A stretch of DNA of 16,814 bases. Source: Candidatus Aenigmatarchaeota archaeon (GTDB lineage: Archaea; Aenigmatarchaeota; Aenigmatarchaeia; QMZP01). Position numbers and translations under genes: made by a program. The notes under the pieces are model-generated. The model had not been told where the DNA came from and ran no database searches. It worked only from the letters and a program-made list of their open reading frames with translations. The stretch covers positions 1 to 16,814 of the forward strand of contig JAFCEK010000027.1 in the NCBI GenBank assembly GCA_017609225.1. The letters are read 5' to 3'. This document shows, piece by piece, positions 1-6,965 of this stretch; position 1 is the first letter of the stretch, and each line of letters begins with the position of its first letter.

Positions 1-108
1 AGAAAATCCTTGATCTCTTGTTACTTGTCCTGTTTGGGTACAACCACTTATAAAAACTATTACAACAATGGCTCCTATTAGTAATAAATAATTGAATTTC
101 ATTTTCAT
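1..108 (-). CDS. Lipoprotein, N-terminal part only (runs off left edge)
   Basis: Read on the minus strand, an ATG at 108 opens a frame that stays open to base 1 (36 codons). The product begins MKMKFNYLLL, has a hydrophobic segment of about 16 residues, and then a lipobox ISGC followed by TQTGQ. This is the layout of a lipid-anchored exported protein whose Cys23 would be lipidated. A TATA-like box (131-139) lies about 26 bases before the ATG, so the mRNA is probably leaderless, which favours this ATG over the in-frame one at 102. The functional domain lies outside the window and cannot be named. Confidence 0.7.
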   Translation of the reverse strand, partial: MKMKFNYLLLIGAIVVIVFISGCTQTGQVTRDQGFS

Positions 109-152
109 TAATCAAATATTTGCAATTAGATATTTAAATCTTTCTTTTTTAT

Positions 153-345
153 GCGAGCCGACCTCGATTGGACTTAACATTTTGCGATTAAGAGAAGTTT
201 TCACCGAAGGTGAAAATTTGGGGCGACTTGCCGAAGGCAACAAAGCCCTCTTAATCGCTGTTCAACGACCGAACCGAAGGGTGAGGCAAGCGAACGATAG
301 TGAGCGCAGAGTTGCAGATGCTCGGGTGGGAGGCGCGGGCCAGAA
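153..345. ncRNA. GC-rich, strongly folded island; candidate structured RNA
   Basis: This stretch is clearly richer in G+C than the AT-rich DNA around it and is dense in short inverted repeats. An 11-bp stem (184-194 with 248-258) encloses two perfect hairpins with GAA loops: 198-216 (8 bp) and 228-240 (5 bp). Together they make a three-way junction. A third copy of the CCGAAGG motif follows at 274-280. A palindromic TTTAAA TATA-like box at 131-139 could start a plus-strand transcript near 160. Alternatively the element is the 3' end of the minus-strand nuclease mRNA. In AT-rich archaea, GC islands often mark structured RNAs; that is general knowledge and does not identify this one. I see no RNase P, SRP or tRNA signature. 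Confidence 0.4.
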
Positions 346-1239
346 TTATTTTCTAATTATTCTTACATTTGGAAATGTGTTTTTTATTCCCCTTTTCCAT
401 TCTTCGTATCTTGGCTCATAAACATCTACTTCAAATAAAACAATAACCAATTCTCCAAAATGTTGATAATATCTCATACACTTATCAGCGATTGTTTTTA
501 AGTCTTGGGTTCTTGTAGGACCTTTAACTTCAATTGCTACATCGCCAACAACAATATCTGGTCTTGAAGAACCTTTTTGTTGTTCAATATCTGCATGAGG
601 AAATTTTGATTTTAAATAACCAACTAATTCTACTTGGTAGGGAAACTCATTCTTATATCTTCTAGCTGGCTTAAAGTCTTCAATTGCTTCAACCACCTGA
701 TTAATCAATCTTTCCTTTTCTCTTGCTTCTTCGTCTTCTTTTCTCCATTTCTCTACTTCGTCAGGTTTACCCCATCTTTCATTTCCAAATCTATCAACGA
801 ATTTTACTAAACCTTTCGCCTTCTGCTCTTCTTCAAATGCTTTCTTTTCTGCTTCTTTCTTCTTTTTATATTTCCAATATAGCACAAATCCTACTACTAG
901 TATAATAAGTATAACAACAAAAATAGTAACTATTGTCATAATATTTTGTTTTGCCCATTCTATGAAAGGTTGGATTACAAAAATCCACACAAGAACACCA
1001 ATAATAATGAGCGCAATTGTCAATTGTGCCCAAGGGGGTAAATCACTAAAATTAAATTCAGGTTCACGATAATAAGATTGTTTTCTTTTGCTGTATCTTG
1101 ACCTTGAATAAGAACTTCGCCTAGGTTTTTTCCACAAATCTTTTTCCCATTCACTCATTACATCCATTAAACTTCCTTTCTCATATCTTATTCCAGTTAA
1201 TGGATCAATCTTATATCTCCTTCTTTTTCTTTTTGTCAT
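346..1239 (-). CDS. Membrane-anchored PD-(D/E)XK nuclease-like protein
   Basis: The 297-residue protein starts with a very basic tail (MTKRKRRRYK), has two membrane segments (about 71-92 and 100-123), a charged linker likely to form a coiled coil (125-185), and a C-terminal domain with the restriction-endonuclease-like signature. The signature is an early acidic helix (Glu204), then RPDIVVGDVAIEVKGP with Asp228, Glu237 and Lys239 in the D-x8-E-x-K arrangement, followed by a hydrophobic strand (ELVIVLFEV). Such domains cut or bind DNA. The membrane anchor would place the nuclease at the inner face of the envelope, as expected for a defence or DNA-entry role; that role is inference. A T/A-rich TATA-like stretch (about 1259-1268) precedes the ATG. 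The gene lies between inverted repeats and next to a recombinase gene, suggesting horizontal transfer. Confidence 0.75.
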   Translation of the reverse strand: MTKRKRRRYKIDPLTGIRYEKGSLMDVMSEWEKDLWKKPRRSSYSRSRYSKRKQSYYREPEFNFSDLPPWAQLTIALIIIGVLVWIFVIQPFIEWAKQNIMTIVTIFVVILIILVVGFVLYWKYKKKKEAEKKAFEEEQKAKGLVKFVDRFGNERWGKPDEVEKWRKEDEEAREKERLINQVVEAIEDFKPARRYKNEFPYQVELVGYLKSKFPHADIEQQKGSSRPDIVVGDVAIEVKGPTRTQDLKTIADKCMRYYQHFGELVIVLFEVDVYEPRYEEWKRGIKNTFPNVRIIRK

Positions 1240-1285
1240 TATTAACTGCTTAAATTTTATTTTTTAAATAATTTTTTATTTTTCT

Positions 1286-1318
1286 AGGCGCGCGCCTCTA
1301 AAGGTGGTTGGGTGGGGG
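1286..1318. repeat. GC palindrome plus G-rich run (possible quadruplex)
   Basis: AGGCGCGCGCCT at 1286-1297 is a perfect 12-bp palindrome. It is followed at 1303-1318 by four closely spaced G-tracts (GGTGGTTGGGTGGGGG), enough for a two-layer G-quadruplex. Both stand out in otherwise AT-rich DNA just upstream of the nuclease gene promoter, beside the right inverted repeat. Confidence 0.5.
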
Positions 1319-1430
1319 AAGAGCATCTGCAATTTCGTTGAACAACTATTTCCCGCACTTTTTATTCGTATAATCCCTTAAATTGGATTTAAAGCGAAAT
1401 TTTATAAAGCCGAATTCCATATAATCTCTT

Positions 1431-2240
1431 ATGGAGTTGGATATTGAAAATCTTACACCACAAGAAAGGTATGAACTGATTGGAAAGCTCATTGAAGAAA
1501 TTAAGCTGAGGAAGTATTCATTTGAAACAGGCAAAGCATATATTTCAGTTGCGAAAGAGTTTTTGAAGTCAGGCAAAACACCAAGAGAATTTCTGCTGTC
1601 CCATACAACAAAAAGCAGATCAACAATGAGATCTGTGTATTTTGCCCTGAAGTTCTTTTATGAGAATATTCTCAATGAAAAATTTGATGAGAAATTGCCA
1701 TTAGCTAAGAAGAGTTTAAAACTGCCTGTAATATTAAATAGAGAGGAAATAAACAAAATGATAGAAGCAATAAGCAATATAAAACACAGGCTTGTTTTGA
1801 TGTTCCTTTATTATTCTGGCTTGCGATTGGACGAAGTTAGAAACCTAAAATGGCAAGACATAGATTTCAACAGAGAAATTACTCATATTAAAACAACCAA
1901 AGGAGAAAAAGAAAGAATTGTATTTTTACATCCTAAATTAAAAGAAATGCTGAGGATTTATGGTATTAACAATCAAGGTCTTGTTTTCAAATCCCAAAGA
2001 GGTGGGAAGTTGAGTAAAAGAACAATTCAGAAAATTGTAAAGAGTGCAGCTAAAAAATCAGGAATAAAGAAAAAGGCAACACCTCATACTTTAAGGCACA
2101 GCTTTGCCACTCACTTGTTGGAGGCAGGTTGTGATATAAGGCACATACAAAAGTTGCTCGGTCATAAAAATATACAAACAACTCAAATTTATACACATAT
2201 AGCAAACAAGGATATAAAGAACCTTGCTAATTTGCTTTAA
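1431..2240 (+). CDS. xerA: Tyrosine recombinase, XerA/integrase family
   Basis: The 269-residue protein has the two-domain layout of XerC/D-like recombinases: an N-terminal helical core-binding domain (about 1-90) and a C-terminal catalytic domain. All catalytic residues are visible: Arg132 (SGLRLDEV), Lys157 (TTKGEKER), His219 and Arg222 (PHTLRHSFATHLLE), His245 (LLGHKN), and the nucleophile Tyr254 (TQIYTH). The enzyme cuts and rejoins DNA through a 3'-phosphotyrosine. It could resolve chromosome dimers, as archaeal XerA does, or move an element. The length is near that of archaeal XerA. A TATA-like TTTATAAAG (1401-1409) lies about 26 bases before the ATG, so translation is probably leaderless. 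Its AT-rich composition and the adjoining inverted repeats favour a link to mobile DNA; a housekeeping role cannot be excluded. Confidence 0.9.
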   Translation: MELDIENLTPQERYELIGKLIEEIKLRKYSFETGKAYISVAKEFLKSGKTPREFLLSHTTKSRSTMRSVYFALKFFYENILNEKFDEKLPLAKKSLKLPVILNREEINKMIEAISNIKHRLVLMFLYYSGLRLDEVRNLKWQDIDFNREITHIKTTKGEKERIVFLHPKLKEMLRIYGINNQGLVFKSQRGGKLSKRTIQKIVKSAAKKSGIKKKATPHTLRHSFATHLLEAGCDIRHIQKLLGHKNIQTTQIYTHIANKDIKNLANLL

Positions 2241-2301
2241 GTTTATCCAAATCTTTGGCATTAATTTATTAATCAGAAAAACAATTCTTTTTTGTGGTTT
2301 T

Positions 2302-2736
2302 ATGGAATTGAGAAGCAATGATTTTGAAAACAATGGGGATATGCCTTCAGAGCTTACCTGTGAGGGTCAGGATATATCACCGCATCTTGCATGGTCAGGA
2401 GCACCGGAGGGCACAAAAAGCTTTGCAGTATCCTGCATTGATCCTGATGCACCCATGGGCGATTTCGTTCACTGGCTTGTATGTAATATACCTGCAAATG
2501 TTAATGAGCTGCAGAAGGGAGAGAAACCTCCTGGATTGGAGATAGAAAATGATTTTGGAAAGCCGGGCTATGGCGGGCCATGCCCTCCCTCAGGAAAGCA
2601 CAGATACTTTTTTGTGGTGTATGCGCTGGATGTGGAAAAGCTTGAAGGCGTGACAAAAGAGAATTTCCTTCAGGTAGTGGGAGAGCATACAATAGACAGG
2701 GCAGAGCTTGTAGGGCTTTACCAGAAAAAGGGCTAA
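2302..2736 (+). CDS. YbhB/YbcL-family phosphatidylethanolamine-binding-like protein (PEBP)
   Basis: The 144-residue protein carries the PEBP signatures: SCIDPDAPMGDFVHW (44-58) with the D-P-D-A-P and H-W elements of the ligand pocket, and GYGGPCPPSGKHRYFF (89-104), the second conserved block. Prokaryotic members (YbhB/YbcL) are small soluble proteins of poorly known role, proposed to bind phosphate-bearing ligands or affect kinases or proteases. I start it at the ATG at 2302, because family homology begins at MELRSNDF; the longer frame from 2224 would overlap the recombinase gene and add a non-homologous hydrophobic stretch. Its stop overlaps by 4 bases the stop of the convergent gene. Composition here changes from AT-rich to the balanced core type. 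Confidence 0.92.
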   Translation: MELRSNDFENNGDMPSELTCEGQDISPHLAWSGAPEGTKSFAVSCIDPDAPMGDFVHWLVCNIPANVNELQKGEKPPGLEIENDFGKPGYGGPCPPSGKHRYFFVVYALDVEKLEGVTKENFLQVVGEHTIDRAELVGLYQKKG

Positions 2737-3140
2737 ACCATAAACCCCAGGCCATGCCTTTTCATGTATTTTTTAACTGCCTCTGTTCCCTTCACAGGGT
2801 CGCATGTGAATATCCTGCAGTACTCTGGCCTTTCGGAATATATCATGCATCTGTTTTCGTCCAGAAATATGCAGCTTCCCCTTACAATAATTTCATCTGC
2901 TTCCCCTCTTTCAACAAGACTGTAATAATCTCCAAAAACAGAATCCATGTCAGCTGAAACCCTTGGCCTCCATATTTTCCTTCCATCAGAGAGAACCTGA
3001 GAAACATAGAAAAGCTCATCAACAGTTTCCTTCCCGAAACTTTCCGGCTCTATAACCTCCCTGAACCTTTCCATTTCCTCAGGAAGAACTATTCCCTTTG
3101 CATCTGTGCAGCATATTACATCTTTGCATGAACATTCCAT
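2733..3140 (-). CDS. YkgJ-family cysteine-cluster protein
   Basis: The 135-residue protein has N-terminal cysteines (Cys3, Cys5, Cys10, Cys11) and the typical YkgJ block GSCIFLDENRCMIYSERPEYC followed by RIFTC, with Cys90, Cys98, Cys108 and Cys113 and the YxxRPxxCRxF motif. The family is annotated as zinc- or iron-sulphur-cluster binding, possibly an oxidoreductase; no substrate is established. The start follows a TATA-like T/A stretch (about 3163-3174) at leaderless distance. The 3' end overlaps the convergent PEBP gene by 4 bases, so little room is left for terminators between them. The gene follows the HMG-CoA reductase gene on the same strand, 24 bases away, but its own TATA-like box suggests separate transcription. 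Confidence 0.85.
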   Translation of the reverse strand: MECSCKDVICCTDAKGIVLPEEMERFREVIEPESFGKETVDELFYVSQVLSDGRKIWRPRVSADMDSVFGDYYSLVERGEADEIIVRGSCIFLDENRCMIYSERPEYCRIFTCDPVKGTEAVKKYMKRHGLGFMV

Positions 3141-3164
3141 AATTAGATTTTAGGGGGAAATTTT

Positions 3165-4436
3165 TTATTTTGATTTGTTCATTTCCTCAAGAATCTGCCT
3201 TGCCCTCTCCGCATTTATGTTTCCTTCCTCAATCATTTTCTCTGCAACCCTCTCAATCATCTCTCCTTCTGCCCCTCCTATCACTGCTATGTTTCTTGCA
3301 TGCAGCTTCATATGTCCTGCCTGTATGCCCTCTGTTGAGAGTGCCCTGAGGGCAGCAAAGTTCTGGGCAAGCCCTACAGCAGCAATAACCTCTGAAAGTT
3401 CCTTTGCTGTTTTCACCCCGAGTATTTTCAGCGCAACCCTGGCTATGGGATGCGTTTTTGTTGCCCCTCCAATTGTTCCAACAGCTATGGGAAGCTCAAT
3501 CCTTCCCACAAGGTTTCCTTCATTGTCCTTTGAATATTTTGTCAGGCTCTGGTATCTTCCGTTCCTGGCTGCATAGGAATGCGCGCCTGCCTCCACAGCC
3601 CTGAAATCATTGGATGTTGCAATAACAACTGCATCAATGCCGTTCATTATGCCCTTGTTGTGCGTGGCGCACCTGTACTGGTCTGCCTCTGCAAATGCAT
3701 ATGCATCCAGAATCCCCTCAACAGCATCCTCTCCTATAACATCCTTTTTCCAGACAGCCTCTGCTCTGGCAAGCCTTCTTGTTGCCAGGTTTGATATAAT
3801 CCTTAATCTTATCTTTCCTCCTGCAATCTCCTGGACAAATGGTGCAACCGCCTCAGCCATTGTGTTTACAGCGTTTGCCCCCATTGCGTCCCTCACATCA
3901 ACATAAAGGTAAACAACAATCATTTTGCCCCTGGGCGTGTCAAGCACCCTGGCATCCAGATCCCTGAAGCCCCCTCCAAACTTTATGAGCATGGGGTCCT
4001 TTTCATTGCATATGGCTTTTATTTCCTCTTTTTTCTCCAGGATTTTTTTCACTCCCTCCTCAGGGTTTTCAGCATTCACAAGCTGTATCTGGCCTATCAT
4101 TACAGGCTCATCAGAACTTGTCCTGAATCCTCCTGAAGCCCTGGCGAGCTTTGCTGCATAGCTTGCAGCTGCCACAACGCTGGGCTCCTCAATGCACATT
4201 GGTATAAGATAATCCTTCCCGTTTATCAGAAAATTGGTTGCAATCCCGAAGGGAATCTCTGTTGTCCCCACCACATTTTCAATCATCCTGTCCGCAACCG
4301 GCATTTCAAGCCTGCCTGCCTTTTTCAGCATCTCAGCTTCCTCCTCTGTCAGGCCTGCTATCTCTTTCAGCTTTTCAAGCCTCTCCCCCGGGCTGAGCTT
4401 GTGGTATCCTGATATATCTGAACGCATATTTCTCAT
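3165..4436 (-). CDS. hmgA: Hydroxymethylglutaryl-CoA reductase, class II type
   Basis: The enzyme reduces HMG-CoA to mevalonate, the committed step towards isoprenoid membrane lipids. The 423-residue sequence matches the compact class II form (Pseudomonas mevalonii MvaA, Archaeoglobus), not the class I form of many archaea. Visible landmarks are MIENVVGTTEIPFGIATNFL (51-70), the catalytic Glu in CIEEPS (83/84), the cofactor loop DAMGAN (183-188), the catalytic Lys261 (HNKGIMNG), Asp277 (SNDFRA), and the catalytic His near the C-terminus (GHMKLHARN, His375). I choose the ATG at 4436: a TATA-like box (about 4456-4466) is centred some 25 bases upstream, giving a leaderless start. A TTG at 4454 would add six residues, and an ATG at 4427 would remove three. 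The coding frame is intact and all key residues are present. Confidence 0.95.
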   Translation of the reverse strand: MRNMRSDISGYHKLSPGERLEKLKEIAGLTEEEAEMLKKAGRLEMPVADRMIENVVGTTEIPFGIATNFLINGKDYLIPMCIEEPSVVAAASYAAKLARASGGFRTSSDEPVMIGQIQLVNAENPEEGVKKILEKKEEIKAICNEKDPMLIKFGGGFRDLDARVLDTPRGKMIVVYLYVDVRDAMGANAVNTMAEAVAPFVQEIAGGKIRLRIISNLATRRLARAEAVWKKDVIGEDAVEGILDAYAFAEADQYRCATHNKGIMNGIDAVVIATSNDFRAVEAGAHSYAARNGRYQSLTKYSKDNEGNLVGRIELPIAVGTIGGATKTHPIARVALKILGVKTAKELSEVIAAVGLAQNFAALRALSTEGIQAGHMKLHARNIAVIGGAEGEMIERVAEKMIEEGNINAERARQILEEMNKSK

Positions 4437-4495
4437 AAATGGATTGGAAAACAAAATATATAAAATATTGCCTCAGGGTTCGCTTATTGCACAAT

Positions 4496-4903
4496 TTAGG
4501 GTTTGGGCGGCTCTCCAAGGCATTTCCTGCATATTTCTTCAAAATCATCCAAATCAAATGGCTTTGCCAGGTAATGCGCCCCCAGTTCAGATTTAACCCG
4601 TTCTACTGCTTCCGGGTTTTTATCATTCAGCATGCCGCTCATAAGGCAGAACCCGGTTTCTTTGTCACCGGTTTCTCTTATAGCTTCAAGGAAATCCAGC
4701 CCTGTGATTCCTGTTCCTGTATCATAGTCAGAGAAAATCATGTCAGGCTTCTCCTGCCTGTAAAAATCAAGCCCCTCCTGCGCTGTGCCTCTGGCTGTTA
4801 TTTCATAGCCTGCTTCCTGTTTATACCCAAGAAAATCTAAATACCGCATCAAGGCTGATCTAAGTATTTCTTCATCATCCACAACCAGTATTCTTTTTGC
4901 CAT
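4496..4903 (-). CDS. Single-domain response regulator (receiver domain only)
   Basis: The 135-residue protein is a CheY-like receiver with nothing attached: acidic pocket Asp9-Asp10 (VVDDEE), phosphoacceptor Asp59 (MIFSDYD), switch Ser89 (LMSG) and Lys114 (AKPF). It would be phosphorylated by a histidine kinase encoded elsewhere; none is in the window. With no output domain it must act by protein-protein contact. The ATG at 4903 is chosen because receiver homology begins at MAKRILVVDD and a TATA-like TTTAAA lies about 28 bases upstream; the longer frame to 4984 would run into the divergent gene. It is divergent from endA across 55 bases that contain a 7-bp inverted repeat, a candidate operator. 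Confidence 0.92.
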   Translation of the reverse strand: MAKRILVVDDEEILRSALMRYLDFLGYKQEAGYEITARGTAQEGLDFYRQEKPDMIFSDYDTGTGITGLDFLEAIRETGDKETGFCLMSGMLNDKNPEAVERVKSELGAHYLAKPFDLDDFEEICRKCLGEPPKP

Positions 4904-4906
4904 AGC

Positions 4907-4936
4907 AAACTTATTAATAGTAAGTTTTTTAAATAC
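4907..4936. promoter_or_regulatory. Shared divergent promoter with operator-like palindrome
   Basis: The 55-base gap between the response regulator (-) and endA (+) has a single good TATA-like site, TTTAAATA at 4929-4936, whose core TTTAAA is self-complementary. It sits about 27 bases from both start codons, so TBP bound in either orientation could serve both genes. Beside it AAACTTA (4907-4913) and TAAGTTT (4921-4927) form a perfect 7-bp inverted repeat with a 7-base spacer, lying between the TATA site and the regulator start. It is a plausible repressor site for the response regulator promoter. No binding protein is identified. Confidence 0.5.
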
Positions 4937-4958
4937 AATGTAACAAGGCAGTTTATAT

Positions 4959-6143
4959 ATGCTGGAGCTGAAATTCGATCCCAAGAAAGGTATCTGGGCA
5001 GAGGAACCGGATACCCTTGAGAAGTTAAGGAAGAACTATTTCGGTACTGAAAAGAATGGAAAAATTTATCTTGATATTGAGGAAGCGCTTTTTCTCATAA
5101 ATTTCCAGAATGCAAGATGCAAGAGTCCTGATGGAAAGGACCTGGGTTTCAACCAGCTGGCATCAAGGTTTGTAGGAAAGGAGCCCAGGCTGTTTATAAA
5201 ATACAATGCATACAGGGACTGGAGGGACAGAGGGCTTGTAGTCAGAAGGCTTGAAAAAATAAAGGCAAGGAAAACCAAAGCCCTCAAAAGATATCCCATG
5301 AGGGTGATAAGGCCCGAAGGGCTTGAGGCGGATGCTGTATGGTATCCGAAAAGTCTTTTTTCTGTTCTGCAGAGCAAAACCCTTGGAAAGCAGCTTTTTG
5401 AGGAATACTGGATAGGGCAGTTCGGGATTTACAAGCAGGACAGGGGCTCGCTGCTGAAGCTGGATTTCTTTGAAACTGTTTTCCTTGCAGAGCATTTCGG
5501 GCTCAAGATAATAAACGGGGAAACAGGAGAGGAATTGAAAGCAAAAAACATACTCAGTCAGGTTATCAGGGAGAGGGAGTATGCAAGGCAGCTTTATGAC
5601 ATATACGAGGACTGGAGATTGAGGGGATATGTTGTCAAGACAGGGTTCAAATTCGGTTCGCATTTCAGGATTTATTTTCCAGGTGCAAGCCCTGCAAAAG
5701 AGGGGAAGTATGTTCATTCAAAGCATGTTCTCCATGTGTTCCCAAAGGAGCAGAAGCTCCTGATTTCGGAATGGGCAAGAGCTGTAAGGGTTGCACATGG
5801 AGTAAAGAAAACATTTATCCTTGGCACAGGAAAGCTGAAAAAAAAGGAATATGTGGATTATCCTACTGATTTTGTTGCATACAGGAGGAAAAAAACCAAG
5901 CAGGGCTGGGTAAGGGAAACCCCTGAGGACAAGCCAAGATATCTGCTTGTGCCCATAGCAGAGGATGAGCATATAGGAGGTGTGGAGCTTGCAAGCCTGC
6001 TGAAAAAGGCGCATGAAATGGGGCTGGAGCTTCTGCTCTCAATAACAGACAGGGAAACAGCAATAACCTATTATGTTCTGAAGCAGATTGTTCTCCCTGG
6101 CTCTAAATATGAATACTATGAAATTGAATGGATGAAACCATAG
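4959..6143 (+). CDS. endA: tRNA-splicing endonuclease, fused three-unit (epsilon-2-like) form
   Basis: EndA cuts both splice sites of archaeal introns in bulge-helix-bulge structures. The 394-residue length is about twice the usual alpha-type subunit and matches the epsilon-2 form known from ARMAN/Micrarchaeota. Three units can be seen: an N-terminal alpha-N-like unit (about 1-100, with DLGFNQLASRF and YRDWRDRGLVVRR), a catalytic alpha unit (125-290) and a C-terminal beta-like unit (about 300-394). The catalytic triad is intact: Tyr239 (FRIYFPG), His253 (YVHSKHVLHVF) and Lys283/284 (AHGVKKTFILG). Unit 1 and the catalytic unit each contain a DWRxRGxVV repeat, showing their common origin. This form is reported to act as a homodimer and to accept non-canonical intron sites, which fits the tRNA-Pro gene 2 kb away. 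The start lies 27 bases from a TATA-like box. Confidence 0.95.
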   Translation: MLELKFDPKKGIWAEEPDTLEKLRKNYFGTEKNGKIYLDIEEALFLINFQNARCKSPDGKDLGFNQLASRFVGKEPRLFIKYNAYRDWRDRGLVVRRLEKIKARKTKALKRYPMRVIRPEGLEADAVWYPKSLFSVLQSKTLGKQLFEEYWIGQFGIYKQDRGSLLKLDFFETVFLAEHFGLKIINGETGEELKAKNILSQVIREREYARQLYDIYEDWRLRGYVVKTGFKFGSHFRIYFPGASPAKEGKYVHSKHVLHVFPKEQKLLISEWARAVRVAHGVKKTFILGTGKLKKKEYVDYPTDFVAYRRKKTKQGWVRETPEDKPRYLLVPIAEDEHIGGVELASLLKKAHEMGLELLLSITDRETAITYYVLKQIVLPGSKYEYYEIEWMKP

Positions 6144-6223
6144 ATACAATTAATCTGTAAAGAGTTAGATTTTGCCTTCAGGTTTGTAAATGATTTTTAT
6201 TTCCCCTCAAACAATTATTCTAT

Positions 6224-6421
6224 ATGGATGTCAGGGAAAGATGGAAGGCGTTTATTGGGGCTATTTCAGCTATCGGAGGCATTGGCTACCTGATGTTTTC
6301 CATTCTTGAGAGCAGGGTAATGAGCGAGGCGCAGAGGTATTTTGCCTTAACGCTTGTTTTGCTCATACTTCTGCTGCTTTACATAGAGTTTGTTGTGAAA
6401 AAAGAGCCGGGACAGGTGTAA
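6224..6421 (+). CDS. Small two-helix membrane protein, unknown
   Basis: I do not recognise this 65-residue protein. It has a short charged N-terminus (MDVRERWK), a hydrophobic segment at about 9-28 and a stronger one at about 42-59 (FALTLVLLILLLLYIEFVV), and a short basic tail. With both ends charged it should be a hairpin-like inner-membrane protein. A T-rich TATA-like site near 6198 is at leaderless distance from the ATG. A second small membrane protein gene starts two bases after its stop, suggesting the two are translated together. Confidence 0.6.
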   Translation: MDVRERWKAFIGAISAIGGIGYLMFSILESRVMSEAQRYFALTLVLLILLLLYIEFVVKKEPGQV

Positions 6422-6423
6422 AA

Positions 6424-6546
6424 ATGAAGACATGTTTGGGGAGGCATGGAGGCAAGATTTTAATTTTGTTATTCCTAATACTGCTGGTTCTGCTTTTCCT
6501 TGAAACCTTTGGCATAAATACAATAAGCTATGTGATACCAAGATAA
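6424..6546 (+). CDS. Tiny single-span membrane protein (40 aa)
   Basis: This short frame reads MKTCLGRHGGKILILLFLIL, continues as a strongly hydrophobic helix (about residues 11-27), and ends FGINTISYVIPR. It starts two bases after the preceding stop, with a GGTG motif 5 bases before the ATG, so re-initiation by the same ribosome is plausible. The basic N-terminus before the helix suggests a cytoplasmic N-terminus. No family is recognised. The clean hydrophobic helix and tight coupling argue that it is real, but a 40-codon frame could occur by chance. Confidence 0.5.
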   Translation: MKTCLGRHGGKILILLFLILLVLLFLETFGINTISYVIPR

Positions 6547-6581
6547 ATTTCTTTATAAGCCATGAAATCAAAAATTATAGC

Positions 6582-6953
6582 ATGGTAAAGCATAACGGGC
6601 TGGCAGCCATTGCATATATATTTGGATTTATAACAGGCATACTGGTTTTTTTGATTGCAGACAGAGGCGACAGGTTTGTAAGGTTTCATGCAGCGCAGAG
6701 CATATTCTTCTGCATTTCTGTATGGATTATTGGAACAGTAATATCCCTTGCATTAATGCCCTTTGCCCTGAACACAGGCATCTGGGGCATGCCGGGCATG
6801 ATGGGGCCCTTTGCAATAGTATTCAGCGCAGTCTGGATTGTATATGTCCTTGTTGTGTTCCTTGTGTGGCTGTTCCTGATACTGAAGGCATATGCCGGCC
6901 ACAAGTACAAGCTGCCCCTGATAGGGAATCTGGCAGAAAGCATCTCAGGCTGA
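6582..6953 (+). CDS. DUF4870 (Tic20-like) membrane protein
   Basis: The 123-residue protein begins with the family's hallmark, MVKHNGLAAIAYIFGFITGI followed by LVFLIADRGDRFVRFHAAQS, where the F-V-R-F-H-A-x-Q-S motif after the first hairpin is characteristic of DUF4870. Further hydrophobic segments (about 39-61 and 73-102) give three or four membrane spans, and it ends with the typical KAYAGHKYKLPLIGNLAE tail. The function is unknown; similarity to the chloroplast import component Tic20 is distant. A TATA box TTTATAAG (6551-6558) is about 27 bases from the ATG, so the mRNA is leaderless and transcription separate from the small genes upstream. Confidence 0.9.
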   Translation: MVKHNGLAAIAYIFGFITGILVFLIADRGDRFVRFHAAQSIFFCISVWIIGTVISLALMPFALNTGIWGMPGMMGPFAIVFSAVWIVYVLVVFLVWLFLILKAYAGHKYKLPLIGNLAESISG

Positions 6954-6965
6954 CTGGAAACAGAA

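Larger units (their letters stand above)
259..1344. repeat. Inverted-repeat pair bracketing the membrane nuclease gene
   Basis: TGTTCAACGA (259-268) and TTGCAGATGCTC (312-323) recur in inverted orientation as GAGCATCTGCAA (1321-1332) and TCGTTGAACA (1335-1344). The two blocks are 2 bases apart on the right but 43 apart on the left, so one arm has gained or lost about 41 bases. GGGTGGG (324-330 and 1310-1316) and AGGCGCG (331-337 and 1286-1292) also occur at both ends, but in direct orientation. The repeats enclose exactly one gene. They could be ends of a mobile cassette or copies of a dispersed repeat. Confidence 0.55.

Noticed and set aside
92..421. Plus-strand open frame of 109 codons across the GC-rich island
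   Set aside because: It runs through hairpins and inverted repeats and into the end of the nuclease gene on the other strand, and it gives an unprotein-like product; the folding explains the sequence better.
2224..2301. Upstream ATG extending the PEBP gene by 26 residues
   Set aside because: It overlaps the recombinase 3' end; PEBP homology starts at the ATG at 2302.
3175..4161. Several plus-strand open frames opposite hmgA
   Set aside because: They are antisense shadows of a strongly conserved enzyme gene, with Ser/Pro/Cys-rich low-quality translations.
4437..4454. TTG start for HMG-CoA reductase
   Set aside because: It falls at the edge of the TATA-like region; the ATG at 4436 is at the normal leaderless distance.
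5066..6063. Minus-strand open frames opposite endA
   Set aside because: The plus-strand frame is a clear endonuclease with intact catalytic residues; the antisense frames have no family resemblance.
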